Below are positions 1-8,206 of a stretch of DNA of 64,000 nt, piece by piece. Source of the stretch: JAFTYO01 sp045611785 (GTDB lineage Bacteria; Pseudomonadota; Alphaproteobacteria; RF32; CAG-239); contig JAZKXV010000006.1 of NCBI GenBank assembly GCA_045611785.1, positions 1-64,000 on the forward strand, written 5' to 3'. The notes under the pieces were generated by a model, which had not been told where the DNA came from, searched no databases, and saw only the letters and a list, made by a program, of their open reading frames with translations. The stretch's first letter is position 1, and every line of letters starts with the position of its first letter. Both the position numbers and the translations under genes were made by a program.

Positions 1-398
1 AAGACTATACTCAAAAGAGAGCCAATGACGGCTAAGTTCTTTGGAGTTTTTTTTGTGTTACAGTCTAGAATATCCTCTAAGCTATGTGATAATATCACAT
101 ATGGGGCAAATAATAAGAAAAATGATAATAATGAACTGATACAAGTTATAATAACTGTATCGTACAATATCCAAATTCCGAGGCACATTGCCATTATTGC
201 AGTGTCTTCTCTATCCTTAATGTAGGTGAGGGCAAGGCAAAACGGTATTTTTACCAGAAAGATTAGGGCAATTACAATTGCCGGTTGGTTAGTCAAATTA
301 AGCCAGAAAAAAGCCGAAGATGCAAGCAAGCATAGCGAGCATACAATGTAATAGATGATGTGGCTTTTCTTCGTTTGCAGATTAATTGAGCTGTTCAT
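1..398 (-). CDS. Hypothetical polytopic membrane protein (partial, runs off the left edge)
   Basis: Reading leftwards from an ATG at 398, the frame stays open to the window edge for 132 codons. The product is hydrophobic, with about four predicted membrane segments (roughly residues 14-35, 40-57, 68-87 and 90-110) and a lysine-rich stretch after the last. No family is recognised and no clear Shine-Dalgarno lies upstream, as is also true of the membrane gene that follows it (516-1133). The opposite strand carries only a short frame with no membrane logic, so the minus-strand reading is preferred. The C-terminus is outside the window. Confidence 0.5.
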   Translation of the reverse strand, partial: MNSSINLQTKKSHIIYYIVCSLCLLASSAFFWLNLTNQPAIVIALIFLVKIPFCLALTYIKDREDTAIMAMCLGIWILYDTVIITCISSLLSFFLLFAPYVILSHSLEDILDCNTKKTPKNLAVIGSLLSIV

Positions 399-470
399 AA
401 TTATATGGTTTAGGATTAATAATTGTGTTTCAATACTTATCTAGCATAATCTGAAATTTCTGTCAATAAA

Positions 471-499
471 AAACCTGCAATTATGAAAATTGCAGGTTT
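471..499 (-). terminator. Rho-independent terminator of the 516-1133 gene
   Basis: A 12-bp perfect stem with a 5-nt loop (471-482 pairs with 488-499) lies just after the stop codon of the minus-strand membrane gene. On the minus strand it is followed directly by a T-rich tract (TTTTTTATT). Confidence 0.85.
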
Positions 500-515
500 A
501 AAAATAGGTGCGTTA

Positions 516-1133
516 TTAACGCTTTTTTCTCTTAATAGAAAAGATCTCTTTTTGTGATGACTGTACAAGTACTGTGTCTCCTTTATTCAGATTTTTGAGC
601 ATTTCTTCATCTACAGCGTAAGGGCCATATTTTTTGAAATCTATTATCTGTAAACCTTTTCTTTCATAGATACCTTCTATGACCATTGTTTGTGGTTGTA
701 TGGATGCTATCTGCTGCGCTTGATATCTTGCTTCACCTAAATTAATCATCATTATGCCAGAGGAAAAAATGCTGATTAATACGGCGGAAATAGGAAACCA
801 TACGTTGACAAGGTGTTTGTCAGCAAAGTACCATATAGCTGTAATAAGACCCATAGCAAATACCGTAAGCAAAATTAACATCCAGGTAAGTTCAGCAGCT
901 TCGTTTTGCGTGAAAATGATGATTGCTGACTGAATCAAAATCATGATTGATACAAAAAATGAATACAGCGGTTGGAGAGATTTGTTCTTAAGGTTATACA
1001 CCATCAGAGCAAAGCCAACATTGGAACATAATACAATCATGTAGGCGCTAAGAGGTTGGTTGGCAAAGTAAAGCCACAGCAACGAGGCAATCAGGCAGAT
1101 TGCAGCCATCGTGTAAAATAATACTTTTTTCAT
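516..1133 (-). CDS. Hypothetical membrane protein with soluble C-terminal domain
   Basis: A 205-residue protein with about five hydrophobic segments (near residues 3-23, 30-47, 56-74, 81-102 and 110-130), then a soluble tail of about 70 residues rich in beta-type patterning and ending in a basic cluster (KRKKR). I do not recognise the family. The ATG has no convincing Shine-Dalgarno. The gene ends in its own terminator and points away from glgP's terminator, so it looks monocistronic. The upstream partial gene is also a small polytopic membrane protein without a visible ribosome site, so the two may be related in origin, but no sequence repeat between them is obvious. Confidence 0.7.
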   Translation of the reverse strand: MKKVLFYTMAAICLIASLLWLYFANQPLSAYMIVLCSNVGFALMVYNLKNKSLQPLYSFFVSIMILIQSAIIIFTQNEAAELTWMLILLTVFAMGLITAIWYFADKHLVNVWFPISAVLISIFSSGIMMINLGEARYQAQQIASIQPQTMVIEGIYERKGLQIIDFKKYGPYAVDEEMLKNLNKGDTVLVQSSQKEIFSIKRKKR

Positions 1134-1197
1134 ACTTATAGAATTTAGAATAATTGGTTAATGCAATAAATATAATTCATTAATGGTATTTAGTCAA

Positions 1198-1230
1198 CAA
1201 AAAAACCGCAATTTGACAAAATTGCGGTTT
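1198..1230 (-). terminator. Rho-independent terminator of glgP
   Basis: A 12-bp stem (1203-1214 with 1219-1230) with a 4-nt loop sits 17 nt after the glgP stop codon. On the minus strand it is followed by a run of seven T residues. Confidence 0.88.
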
Positions 1231-1247
1231 GAGAGATTGTGTAAAGA

Positions 1248-3713
1248 TTAATCAACCGGTTTGATATGCCATATTTCTCTGGCGTAATCTATTATTGATC
1301 TGTCGCTTGAAAAATATCCAATATTGGCAACATTTTTAAGAGCCATAGTATTCCATTTTTCTCTGTCGATATAATCTTTTTCTGCACGGTGCATTGCGTT
1401 GTTAAATTCTTCTAAATCTGATAAAATAAAGTAATAGTCACGATTAAGAAGTTCTTCTACAATAGGCTTAAACAATAGCACTTTGTCTTTTTCGCAGAAC
1501 ATATTTGAGTTTACAGCGTTTAGTATACGCTTAATATAGTTTGATTTTTCATATATGCTGCGTGGGTTGTAAGAGTTTCTCATCTCTTTTATTTGCTCAT
1601 CACGTAATCCGAATAAGTAGAAGTTATCATCACCTACAGCTTCTCTGATTTCAATGTTTGCGCCATCATAAGTTCCCACAGTTAAGGCGCCGTTAAGTGC
1701 AAATTTCATATTACCTGTTCCTGAAGCTTCAAATCCGGCTGTAGAAACTTGTAAACTGATATCAGCTGCAGGGATAAGTTTTTCGGCAATTGAAACTTTG
1801 TAGTCAGGCATGAAAACAACCTTAATCGCATCATTTACTCTTGGATCATTGTTAACAACAGATGCTACATTGTTGATTAACTTAATGATTAATTTTGCAA
1901 AAGTATAAGATGGAGCCGCTTTACCTGCAAATATATAGGTTTTGTTTTTAACAGGTCTTACGTTATCGTTAATGATAGCAAGATAATCACCAATAACTTG
2001 CAAGATAGTCATTAACTGACGTTTATATTCATGAATGCGTTTTGCGTGAACAATATAAATACTATCAGAATTAATAACTGTTCCGGTTGTTTTAAATGCT
2101 AAGAAAGCCATACGTTTTTTGTTTTCTTGTTTAATCTTTTCAAATTTATTTTTGAAGTTTTTATCATTAATAAAGCTTTCTAATTTGCGTAGCTCATCTA
2201 AATCGGTTATCCAGTTTTGACCGATTTTTTCAGAAATTAAGTCCGCTAAAGATGTGTTAGCATGTAATAACCAGCGACGAGGGGTGATGCCGTTTGTTAC
2301 ATTAGTGAATTTTTCCGGCCATAATTCGTAAAATTCAGGTACTAAAGAGCTCTTGATTAACTCAGAGTGTAATTTAGCAACGCCGTTAACTGAGAATGAG
2401 CCTACTATTGATAAGTTAGCCATTCTGATTATCTGATTATCACCTTCGCCTGATACAATGGAAAGTTTGGCTAATTTAGCTGAATCGTTACCGATTTTTG
2501 TTTTTGCAAATTCAATAAAACGACGGTTTATTTCATATATAATTTGCAAGTGTCTAGGTAATAGTTTTCCTAAAATACGAGTAGGCCATGTTTCTAAAGC
2601 CTCTGGCAACAATGTGTGGTTTGTGTAAGCAAAAATCTTTGATGTTATATCCCACGATTCATCCCATTCAAGACCGTATTGATCGAGTAATAATCTCATC
2701 ATTTCGGCAATGGCTAAAGCAGGATGAGTATCGTTTAATTGAATGCAAACGTAATCTGGCATTTTATCAAAGTCATTACTTTTTTCCAAAAATCTGCGAA
2801 TAATATCTTGAATTGCGCAAGATACAAAGAAATATTGCTGAGTCAAACGCAATGTTTTTCCAGATTCTACAGCATCTGATGGGTATAACACTTTAGATAC
2901 TGTTTCTGATTTGATTTTTGCTTTAACAGCTTCAATGTAACCACCTTCATTAAACACGTTAATGTCGAGTTCGTCGTCGGTTTTAGCTGAGAATAAGCGT
3001 AAATAGTTTACCGATTTCCCATTATACCCGACAATCGGAAAATCAAAAGGTACGCCATAAAGTGTTTGAGTGTTTACCCATGTAAAATAAGGTTTTCCGT
3101 TAGCGCCTATATAACTTTCTACATTACCATAAATTGGAATAGTTACTTTTCTGTCGTTACGAGCAAACTGCCATGGAGAATTTTCTCCGAGCCAACTGTC
3201 TGCTTGTTCAATTTGCCAGCCATTATCAAATTTTTGTTTAAATAAGCCGAATTGATAGTTAATTCCGTATCCGAAACCTGCAATTCCTAATGAAGCCATA
3301 GAGTCTAAATAGCATGCTGCAAGTCTTCCTAAGCCACCGTTTCCGAGAGCTGGATCATATTCTGCATCATAAATTTCTTGCATAGTTAAATTTGGAAATC
3401 CTTCAATTTCTATATCTTCAATTAATTTGAATAAACCTAAGTTATGAAGGTTGTTTTCTAATGATCTGCCGATTAAATATTCAATGGAAAGGTAATATAC
3501 TCTTTTTGTTCCTACTTGATTATATCGGGCAATTGTTTGGTACATTTTATCCATTGCAAATTCGCGAACCGCCAAAGCAATTGCTTGCAAAGCTTCTTCT
3601 TTTGTTAGTTCACAAGCTCTTTTGCCGATAAAATATTTGATATAATGTTCAATAGAAAGCTTAAGACGAGCTTTATCAATTTCATTAATTATGTTGGTGG
3701 TTTCTTTTTTCAC
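1248..3713 (-). CDS. glgP: Glycogen phosphorylase
   Basis: An 821-residue GT35 glycogen/maltodextrin phosphorylase, which releases glucose-1-phosphate from glycogen with pyridoxal phosphate. The family PLP segment is intact (STAGFEASGTGNMK, with the Schiff-base lysine in GNMK), as are the N-terminal GNGGLGRLAACYLDS and TNHTLLPEALE segments. Length matches the family. The start is a GTG at 3713 with a strong AGGAG six bases upstream. It is transcribed alone from a 160-bp region shared with divergent tolC and ends in a terminator. With glgX at 18.5 kb it supplies glycogen-derived hexose. MalP-type maltodextrin preference cannot be excluded. Confidence 0.95.
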   Translation of the reverse strand: MKKETTNIINEIDKARLKLSIEHYIKYFIGKRACELTKEEALQAIALAVREFAMDKMYQTIARYNQVGTKRVYYLSIEYLIGRSLENNLHNLGLFKLIEDIEIEGFPNLTMQEIYDAEYDPALGNGGLGRLAACYLDSMASLGIAGFGYGINYQFGLFKQKFDNGWQIEQADSWLGENSPWQFARNDRKVTIPIYGNVESYIGANGKPYFTWVNTQTLYGVPFDFPIVGYNGKSVNYLRLFSAKTDDELDINVFNEGGYIEAVKAKIKSETVSKVLYPSDAVESGKTLRLTQQYFFVSCAIQDIIRRFLEKSNDFDKMPDYVCIQLNDTHPALAIAEMMRLLLDQYGLEWDESWDITSKIFAYTNHTLLPEALETWPTRILGKLLPRHLQIIYEINRRFIEFAKTKIGNDSAKLAKLSIVSGEGDNQIIRMANLSIVGSFSVNGVAKLHSELIKSSLVPEFYELWPEKFTNVTNGITPRRWLLHANTSLADLISEKIGQNWITDLDELRKLESFINDKNFKNKFEKIKQENKKRMAFLAFKTTGTVINSDSIYIVHAKRIHEYKRQLMTILQVIGDYLAIINDNVRPVKNKTYIFAGKAAPSYTFAKLIIKLINNVASVVNNDPRVNDAIKVVFMPDYKVSIAEKLIPAADISLQVSTAGFEASGTGNMKFALNGALTVGTYDGANIEIREAVGDDNFYLFGLRDEQIKEMRNSYNPRSIYEKSNYIKRILNAVNSNMFCEKDKVLLFKPIVEELLNRDYYFILSDLEEFNNAMHRAEKDYIDREKWNTMALKNVANIGYFSSDRSIIDYAREIWHIKPVD

Positions 3714-3813
3714 GGTTTTCTCCTAATTTTAAAATACCTAATTATCCAATAAATTATATAAAAATGTTTGAAATTTAATTAACAATATAAGATTATTTTT
3801 TTCAAAATAAAAG

Positions 3814-3842
3814 TTGCAAATTGTTTTATTTTAATGGATAAT
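3814..3842 (+). promoter_or_regulatory. Candidate sigma-70 promoter of tolC
   Basis: A TTGCAA box (3814-3819), a 17-bp spacer and GATAAT (3837-3842) lie about 30 bp before the tolC start. This is the best -35/-10 pair in the glgP-tolC intergenic region. It is a match by eye in very AT-rich DNA. Confidence 0.45.
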
Positions 3843-3874
3843 TTTAGTAACATAAACATACACAGGAAAACATA

Positions 3875-5227
3875 ATGAAAAAAAGCTTTTTATTTACATT
3901 GTTAGCAGCAACTTCTATTGCTGCAAATGCATACTCTGCGGATATTTTGGGTGCTATGAGTGATGCATATAATAATAACCCAACTTTACAAGCCGGAAGA
4001 GCTTATTTAAGAGCTGTAGATGAAAATGTTGCAATAGCTAAATCGGGTTTTCGCCCAAGCTTAGCTGTTCAAGGCTCTTACTCTGATTCTCACATTCATA
4101 ATGAATTGCGTGATGTTGATGATGGTTATGATGAATCTGTTTCAGCTGTTGCTCGTCAATCAATTTTTAGCGGTTTTTCTACTTACAACAGTATGAAAGC
4201 CGCAAAAGAAGGTGTTAAAGCCGAACAAAGTAATTTGGCTAATGTTGAACAACAAATTTTATTAGAGGCTTCAACAGCTTACTTAAACGTTTTAAGGGAT
4301 TCTTCTATTGTAGAGTTGCAACAAAATAATGAAAAACTTTTGAAAAAACGTTTAGATGAAACACAAGAACGTTTTAACGTGGGTGAAGTTACAAGAACAG
4401 ACGTTTCTCAAGCTCAGGCTCGTCATTCTCAATCTATTTCAGATCGTATAGCAGCAGAAGGAAATTTGGCAGCTTCTAAAGCAATGTATATTCAAATTGT
4501 CGGTACAAATCCTGCAGATTTAACTGACCCTGAAGATTTGTCTTTGCTTTTCCCTACTTCTGTTGAAGATGCTCTTGCTTCTGCGCAAGCAAACAACTAT
4601 GGTTTGAAAGCTGCAAAAAGTGCTTTGCAAGCTAAAATTCATACAGTTAATGCCAATACAGGTGCTTTATTACCTCAGGTAGATTTTGAGGCAGTGGCAT
4701 CTCGCGGACAATCACACGCTTCTACGACTAAAGATCCGGAAACAAACAGTTTTGTTTGGGGCGTAAATATGACTGTTCCATTATATAATTCAGGTGAAAC
4801 AAGAGCTAAAATTCGCCAAAGTAAATATCAAAAATGGCAAGCTCAAGAACAAGTGCTTGAAGCAGAACGTGCGATGATTTCAGCTGTTAACAGCAACTGG
4901 GAATATATGATTTCAAACAAAGCTCGTATTCAATCTGTTGAAGATCAAATTAAAGCATATGAAATTGCGTTAGATGGTGTTCAACAAGAAGAAGCTTTAG
5001 GAAACAGAACAGTGTTAGATGTTTTAGATGCATATCAATCTTTGTTAAATTCTAACGTTGAAAAAGTTAGAGCCGTAAGAGATTATTACGTTTCAGGTAT
5101 GCAGTTGTTGATGTCTATGGGTAAGTTAACCGCTAAAGACTTGAAGTTAAATGTTGATTTGTATGATGCAAAACAACATTCAAAAGATACAGCAGGAAAA
5201 TGGTTGTCAATATCTGTTGATAAATAA
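3875..5227 (+). CDS. tolC: TolC-family outer membrane efflux protein
   Basis: A 450-residue TolC/OEP protein with a cleavable signal peptide (about residues 1-21, ending near NAYSA). Two repeated helical hairpin domains follow, with the typical QAxxxxxxSxxxxL pattern (SQAQARHSQSISDRIAAEGNL) and the C-terminal repeat ending in VLDVLDAYQSLLNS. TolC trimers form the outer membrane and periplasmic exit duct for type I secretion and RND/ABC efflux pumps. AGGAA precedes the ATG. No inner-membrane pump or adaptor is adjacent. The downstream gene carries the PopZ signature, an adjacency common in Alphaproteobacteria. Confidence 0.95.
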   Translation: MKKSFLFTLLAATSIAANAYSADILGAMSDAYNNNPTLQAGRAYLRAVDENVAIAKSGFRPSLAVQGSYSDSHIHNELRDVDDGYDESVSAVARQSIFSGFSTYNSMKAAKEGVKAEQSNLANVEQQILLEASTAYLNVLRDSSIVELQQNNEKLLKKRLDETQERFNVGEVTRTDVSQAQARHSQSISDRIAAEGNLAASKAMYIQIVGTNPADLTDPEDLSLLFPTSVEDALASAQANNYGLKAAKSALQAKIHTVNANTGALLPQVDFEAVASRGQSHASTTKDPETNSFVWGVNMTVPLYNSGETRAKIRQSKYQKWQAQEQVLEAERAMISAVNSNWEYMISNKARIQSVEDQIKAYEIALDGVQQEEALGNRTVLDVLDAYQSLLNSNVEKVRAVRDYYVSGMQLLMSMGKLTAKDLKLNVDLYDAKQHSKDTAGKWLSISVDK

Positions 5228-5265
5228 GTATCAAGTACATAAAAAACTAATACTGAAGGAAAAGC

Positions 5266-5559
5266 ATGTCAAAAGATGAAGAAGAATTGTCAATAGATGA
5301 GATACTTGCATCAATAAGAAGTGTCTTGTGGGAAAAAGAGGTAGAAAAAAGCACCGCTCGTTCTTGCTTGCGTGATTATGCAAAAGAAAGAGAAGGCGAT
5401 GTTTTTGAGCTAACTCCGCAGATGTTGGCAAAAGGATGGGATATTCCGTATGAATATGCCAATTGGAATTTTGATGATGTTGCCGCTAGAATATTGCATA
5501 AATATTCTGACATTTTTGCTATGGAAGAATTTTGCAACCGCAAAGAAAATGGAGAATAA
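5266..5559 (+). CDS. PopZ-like protein (DUF2497 N-terminal motif), short form
   Basis: A 97-residue protein whose N-terminus (LSIDEILASIRSVL, residues about 8-21) is the hallmark motif of the DUF2497/PopZ family, the alphaproteobacterial polar organising protein that recruits pole-located partners through this N-terminal helix. Typical members continue through an acidic, proline-rich linker into a conserved C-terminal oligomerisation helix with an LRPxLKxWLDxNLP-like signature. Here the rest (residues 25-97) has only distant echoes, such as a helical LTPQMLAKGWDI stretch. The gene follows tolC by 38 bp and is read with the OmpA-type lipoprotein downstream. The family assignment rests on the N-terminal motif, and self-assembly is doubtful. 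Confidence 0.65.
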   Translation: MSKDEEELSIDEILASIRSVLWEKEVEKSTARSCLRDYAKEREGDVFELTPQMLAKGWDIPYEYANWNFDDVAARILHKYSDIFAMEEFCNRKENGE

Positions 5560-5561
5560 AT

Positions 5562-6206
5562 ATGAAAAAAATATTGTTATCAATTGTTATGCTATCATTT
5601 TTATCTGCTTGTGCTGTCGATCCATATACCGGTGAGAAAAAGGTGTCTAAAACAGCATGGGGTACAGGTATCGGAACTGCTCTTGGTGCAGGCGTGGGAG
5701 CAATTATCGGTGGTGAAAAAGGTGCGTTAATCGGTGCTGGAGTCGGTGCTGGTTTAGGTGCTGCAACCGGTGGTTATATGGATATTCAGGCATCTAAACT
5801 TCGTCAAGAACTTCAGGGTACAGGCGTTCAAGTGGCAAGAGATGGCGAAAATATTCGTCTTATTATGCCAAATGCCATCACATTTAACACTAATGAAGCT
5901 GTGTTAAAATTTACGGCAAATCCGGTTTTGGATTCTGTTGCAAAAGTTGCTAAAGAATATGATAAAACCTCATTGCAAGTTATTGGCTATACAGATAGCA
6001 CAGGTAATGATACAATAAACATTCCTCTTTCACAAAAAAGAGCTGCAGCGGTGTATGAATATTTGGTTTTAAGAGGTGTAAATGCTACACGTATAAATGC
6101 TATGGGTTTAGGTTCTCAAAATCCTATTGCCGGCAATGATACTGCTGAAGGTAGAGAGCAAAATAGAAGAGTTGAAATATATTTAATTAATAATCAAACA
6201 AATTAA
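5562..6206 (+). CDS. OmpA-family lipoprotein with glycine-zipper domain
   Basis: A 214-residue lipoprotein. The chosen ATG (5562) has GGAGAA 6 nt upstream, overlapping the end of the previous gene, and gives a proper lipoprotein signal with lipobox LSAC (Cys17). Residues about 35-75 are a glycine-zipper (GxGxxxGAGVGA repeats, as in YMGG/YiaD-like proteins). Residues about 95-210 are an OmpA-like peptidoglycan-binding domain (IGYTDSTG, SQKRAAAVYEYL, NRRVEIYL). It probably tethers the outer membrane to the cell wall. It shares a transcript with the PopZ-like gene and ends in a strong terminator. Confidence 0.9.
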   Translation: MKKILLSIVMLSFLSACAVDPYTGEKKVSKTAWGTGIGTALGAGVGAIIGGEKGALIGAGVGAGLGAATGGYMDIQASKLRQELQGTGVQVARDGENIRLIMPNAITFNTNEAVLKFTANPVLDSVAKVAKEYDKTSLQVIGYTDSTGNDTINIPLSQKRAAAVYEYLVLRGVNATRINAMGLGSQNPIAGNDTAEGREQNRRVEIYLINNQTN

Positions 6207-6225
6207 GGTAAACTATTTCTGTTAC

Positions 6226-6255
6226 AAGTCGCACATTTATTGTGCGACTTTTTTT
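6226..6255 (+). terminator. Rho-independent terminator after the OmpA lipoprotein gene
   Basis: A 10-bp perfect stem (6226-6235 with 6241-6250), a 5-nt loop and a T-run follow the stop codon by about 20 bp. Confidence 0.9.
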
Positions 6256-6634
6256 AATTTAAATCGTTTTTAGAGTTGGAGTGCTTTATTATTTGTAAAA
6301 TTTGTTCATAGCTTAAGTCTTCGGTTTCAAAATTCCATTGATGTATATGAGGGTTGTTCTCTGATGATAGAATTTGGTTTATGTAGATGTGTGGGCAGTT
6401 TTGTTTATTACATAAATTTTTTTCAAGTTGATGTAAGTTGTTTTCGGTTAAAAAAACAGAATTAGGTATGTTTATAATAACAATGTCGGGATGCACTTCT
6501 TTTGTATATTGTAAAAGTAAATATAAATTGTCAGTGCTGAAAGTGAAAAAGCCGATTTTGCTAAATATGCGTTGATATTTTTTTAAATGATTTGGATTTT
6601 TTTCAAATATAAATACTTTACCTAAACTTGACAT
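6254..6634 (-). CDS. Degenerate response-regulator receiver-like protein
   Basis: About 126 residues, starting at the ATG at 6634 with GAGG six bases upstream; a GTG further out lies inside that ribosome site. The pattern is that of a CheY-like receiver: an opening beta strand (KVFIFEKN), helix 1, then PDIVIINIP where active receivers have PDLVLLDxxMP. The phospho-acceptor Asp is therefore Asn, and the acidic pair after strand 1 is reduced to E-K-N. If the fold is right, it is a pseudo-receiver that cannot be phosphorylated in the usual way. No kinase or output domain is nearby. The fold call is inference. Confidence 0.5.
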   Translation of the reverse strand: MSSLGKVFIFEKNPNHLKKYQRIFSKIGFFTFSTDNLYLLLQYTKEVHPDIVIINIPNSVFLTENNLHQLEKNLCNKQNCPHIYINQILSSENNPHIHQWNFETEDLSYEQILQIIKHSNSKNDLN

Positions 6635-6728
6635 TGCGCACCTCACTATTATTGTTATGAGGATATAATTCTTATAAATCAGATTTTAAGAGCAAAAAGA
6701 TAAATACTTAATATTTTGCAAAAAAAAC

Positions 6729-6784
6729 TGCCGGTATACAAGTTTAATGTACTTTTATATAACCTTTGTGCAGATATACCGGCA
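6729..6784 (-). terminator. Terminator with a long loop, after the 77-residue gene
   Basis: A 10-bp perfect inverted repeat (6729-6738 with 6775-6784) encloses 36 nt, and on the minus strand it is followed by a TTTTTTTT-type tract. The long loop makes it less canonical than the other terminators here. Confidence 0.6.
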
Positions 6785-6800
6785 TTTTATGTGTTTCAAA

Positions 6801-7034
6801 TTAAAAATCAAATTTGAAATCTAAAGAAGCATCGGTTTCATATTTGCGGTCTATGTATGAGGCAACATTACCTACAGAAGATACTTTTTCTGTGAGTTTT
6901 AATATTTTTTCTTTTGTTACTTCGTCAGTCACTGCTTTTGAAGTGGTTTTACCTATAATATGTGATAATTTTGAGGTTCCGATAATGGTATATTTTACTG
7001 TCTTACCTATTACATTTCCTAATGTGAATTTCAT
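6801..7034 (-). CDS. Small hypothetical protein
   Basis: A 77-residue protein with an AGGAG-type ribosome site upstream of its ATG. The leader closely resembles that of the preceding exonuclease gene (AGGAG, then a short TAGAT-type spacer). It lies 23 bp downstream of the exonuclease gene and both precede one terminator, so they are probably co-transcribed. The sequence is amphipathic (GKTVKYTIIGTSKLSHIIGKTT) without a clear membrane span or signal peptide. No family recognised; a partner or immunity role is possible but unsupported. Confidence 0.65.
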   Translation of the reverse strand: MKFTLGNVIGKTVKYTIIGTSKLSHIIGKTTSKAVTDEVTKEKILKLTEKVSSVGNVASYIDRKYETDASLDFKFDF

Positions 7035-7057
7035 ATCTAATCTCCTAATATTTAGAT

Positions 7058-7954
7058 TTATTCTACAATATCTATTTTCAAAATTCTGGAGACTACGAAT
7101 GTTCGATTATCTTTATCCAGTTCGCAAAAGGCATGCAGATAAAATTCATTGTCTTTAAGTTTAAATTTAGATAATTTTTTATCTTTTAATTCTGAACCCA
7201 ATCCTAATTTGTGAGGAATAACTGTTCTTGTGGTAATTTGATTTTTAAAAAAAGGGTTTGAATAATATGTGATTTTTATTTTTTTATTATTTTTTATTGC
7301 TTCATCAATGGTGTTTTTTACAGCGTCAAAATTCGGCTTATCGGCATATTCTGACATCTTGATATAAATATCAGCCAAAAGTTCTGCATCACGTAATGCA
7401 CCATGACCATGTTTTTTTCTTTCAGAATTATCTATATTAAACCGTTCACAAAGAGCATCTAAATTATTGGGAGTAGTTACATAAGCATCTTTAGGTGTAG
7501 GAAATATATTTTTTGCAACTAATAAAGTATCAACAAATCTTTCTTTTTTATATTCTTTATGACCTGCTTTTTTTAATTCATGGTTGATAAATTTCATATC
7601 AAAACCTAATGCATTATGTGCTATTAAATTACTATCACCAACAAAATCAACCCATTCTTGAGCAATTTCATCAAATGTCGGTTTATCTTCTAGGGATTGA
7701 CTTGTTATATTATGTACATCACTTTTAGGAAAATCAATTTCAGGATTAATATATTTATGGAATGTTTTACCGGTTCTGACTTTGTTTATTAATTCAACAG
7801 CACCTATTTCAATTATTCTATCACCTTTATCAATGGATAAACCGGTTGTTTCTGTATCAAATACAATTTCTCTGATTGTTACGTTATTATCTTTCGCACA
7901 AACAGTTGTTGTAAATGTAAGTAACATTGTAATAATGCTTAAAAATATCTTCAT
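7058..7954 (-). CDS. DnaQ-type DEDDh 3'-5' exonuclease with signal peptide and WYL-like C-terminal domain
   Basis: 298 residues. Residues 1-20 look like a Sec signal peptide (basic MK, hydrophobic core, VCA|K cleavage pattern). Residues about 27-200 are an exonuclease of the DnaQ/PolC epsilon family with the full DEDDh set visible: Asp33 and Glu35 (FDTETTG), Asp119 (HNALGFD), His184 and Asp189 (HGALRDA). Residues about 212-298 resemble a WYL domain (KKIKITYYS, RTVIPHKLG, FYLHAFCELD, FVVSRILKIDI). The start is supported by AAGGAG upstream and by the absence of another good start before the nuclease core. It may act on DNA outside the cytoplasm, or the leader may only anchor it to the membrane. 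A terminator lies directly upstream (7981-8009). Confidence 0.8.
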   Translation of the reverse strand: MKIFLSIITMLLTFTTTVCAKDNNVTIREIVFDTETTGLSIDKGDRIIEIGAVELINKVRTGKTFHKYINPEIDFPKSDVHNITSQSLEDKPTFDEIAQEWVDFVGDSNLIAHNALGFDMKFINHELKKAGHKEYKKERFVDTLLVAKNIFPTPKDAYVTTPNNLDALCERFNIDNSERKKHGHGALRDAELLADIYIKMSEYADKPNFDAVKNTIDEAIKNNKKIKITYYSNPFFKNQITTRTVIPHKLGLGSELKDKKLSKFKLKDNEFYLHAFCELDKDNRTFVVSRILKIDIVE

Positions 7955-7980
7955 TATCTAGTCTCCTTTAATATCTCAAA

Positions 7981-8009
7981 TAAAAAAATACCACCTTATC
8001 AAAGGTGGT
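7981..8009 (-). terminator. Terminator at the 3' end of a structured RNA, directly upstream of the exonuclease gene
   Basis: An 8-bp stem (7990-7997 with 8002-8009), a 4-nt loop and, on the minus strand, a run of seven T. It ends only 27 bp before the ATG of the exonuclease gene, so it either closes an independent RNA or acts as an attenuator for that gene. Confidence 0.8.
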
Positions 8010-8206
8010 CGGAGAGTTCGAAAATCACACATAGTTAAATGACTCTTTTAGCCTTTGAAGCAAAACTCCTGAACATACGCTAAAAGCTCCCCGACCTTTG
8101 TAGTCGGGGATATATTTGTTGTACATAAAATAAACAACTTCACGATGTTATATCCTAACACCGAACTATGTAAGAGTTTTCGACAACTCCGTACCTTTAT
8201 AGGTAC
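8010..8206 (-). ncRNA. Candidate structured non-coding RNA or cis-acting leader
   Basis: This stretch has no open frame but is dense in paired segments. On the minus strand, 8191-8164 pairs with 8036-8010 in a long, slightly interrupted helix (the two arms share CGGAG, TCGAAAA and ACATAGTT blocks in complementary register). Inside are hairpins at 8089-8095/8103-8109 (7 bp, G+C-rich), 8045-8052/8079-8086 (8 bp), 8118-8122/8134-8138, and a short TGTTA/TAACA pair near 8146-8160. A further hairpin, 8191-8196/8201-8206, precedes the closing helix. The 3' end runs into the terminator at 7981-8009. It does not match the landmarks I know for tmRNA, 6S, SRP, RNase P or common riboswitches. It may be a free-standing RNA or a leader controlling the exonuclease gene. 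Confidence 0.55.

Noticed and set aside
8010..8206. Structured region as tmRNA, 6S, SRP or RNase P RNA
   Set aside because: No tag-peptide frame or tRNA-like half, no 6S central bubble pattern, no SRP GGAAG tetraloop block and no RNase P core sequences could be recognised.
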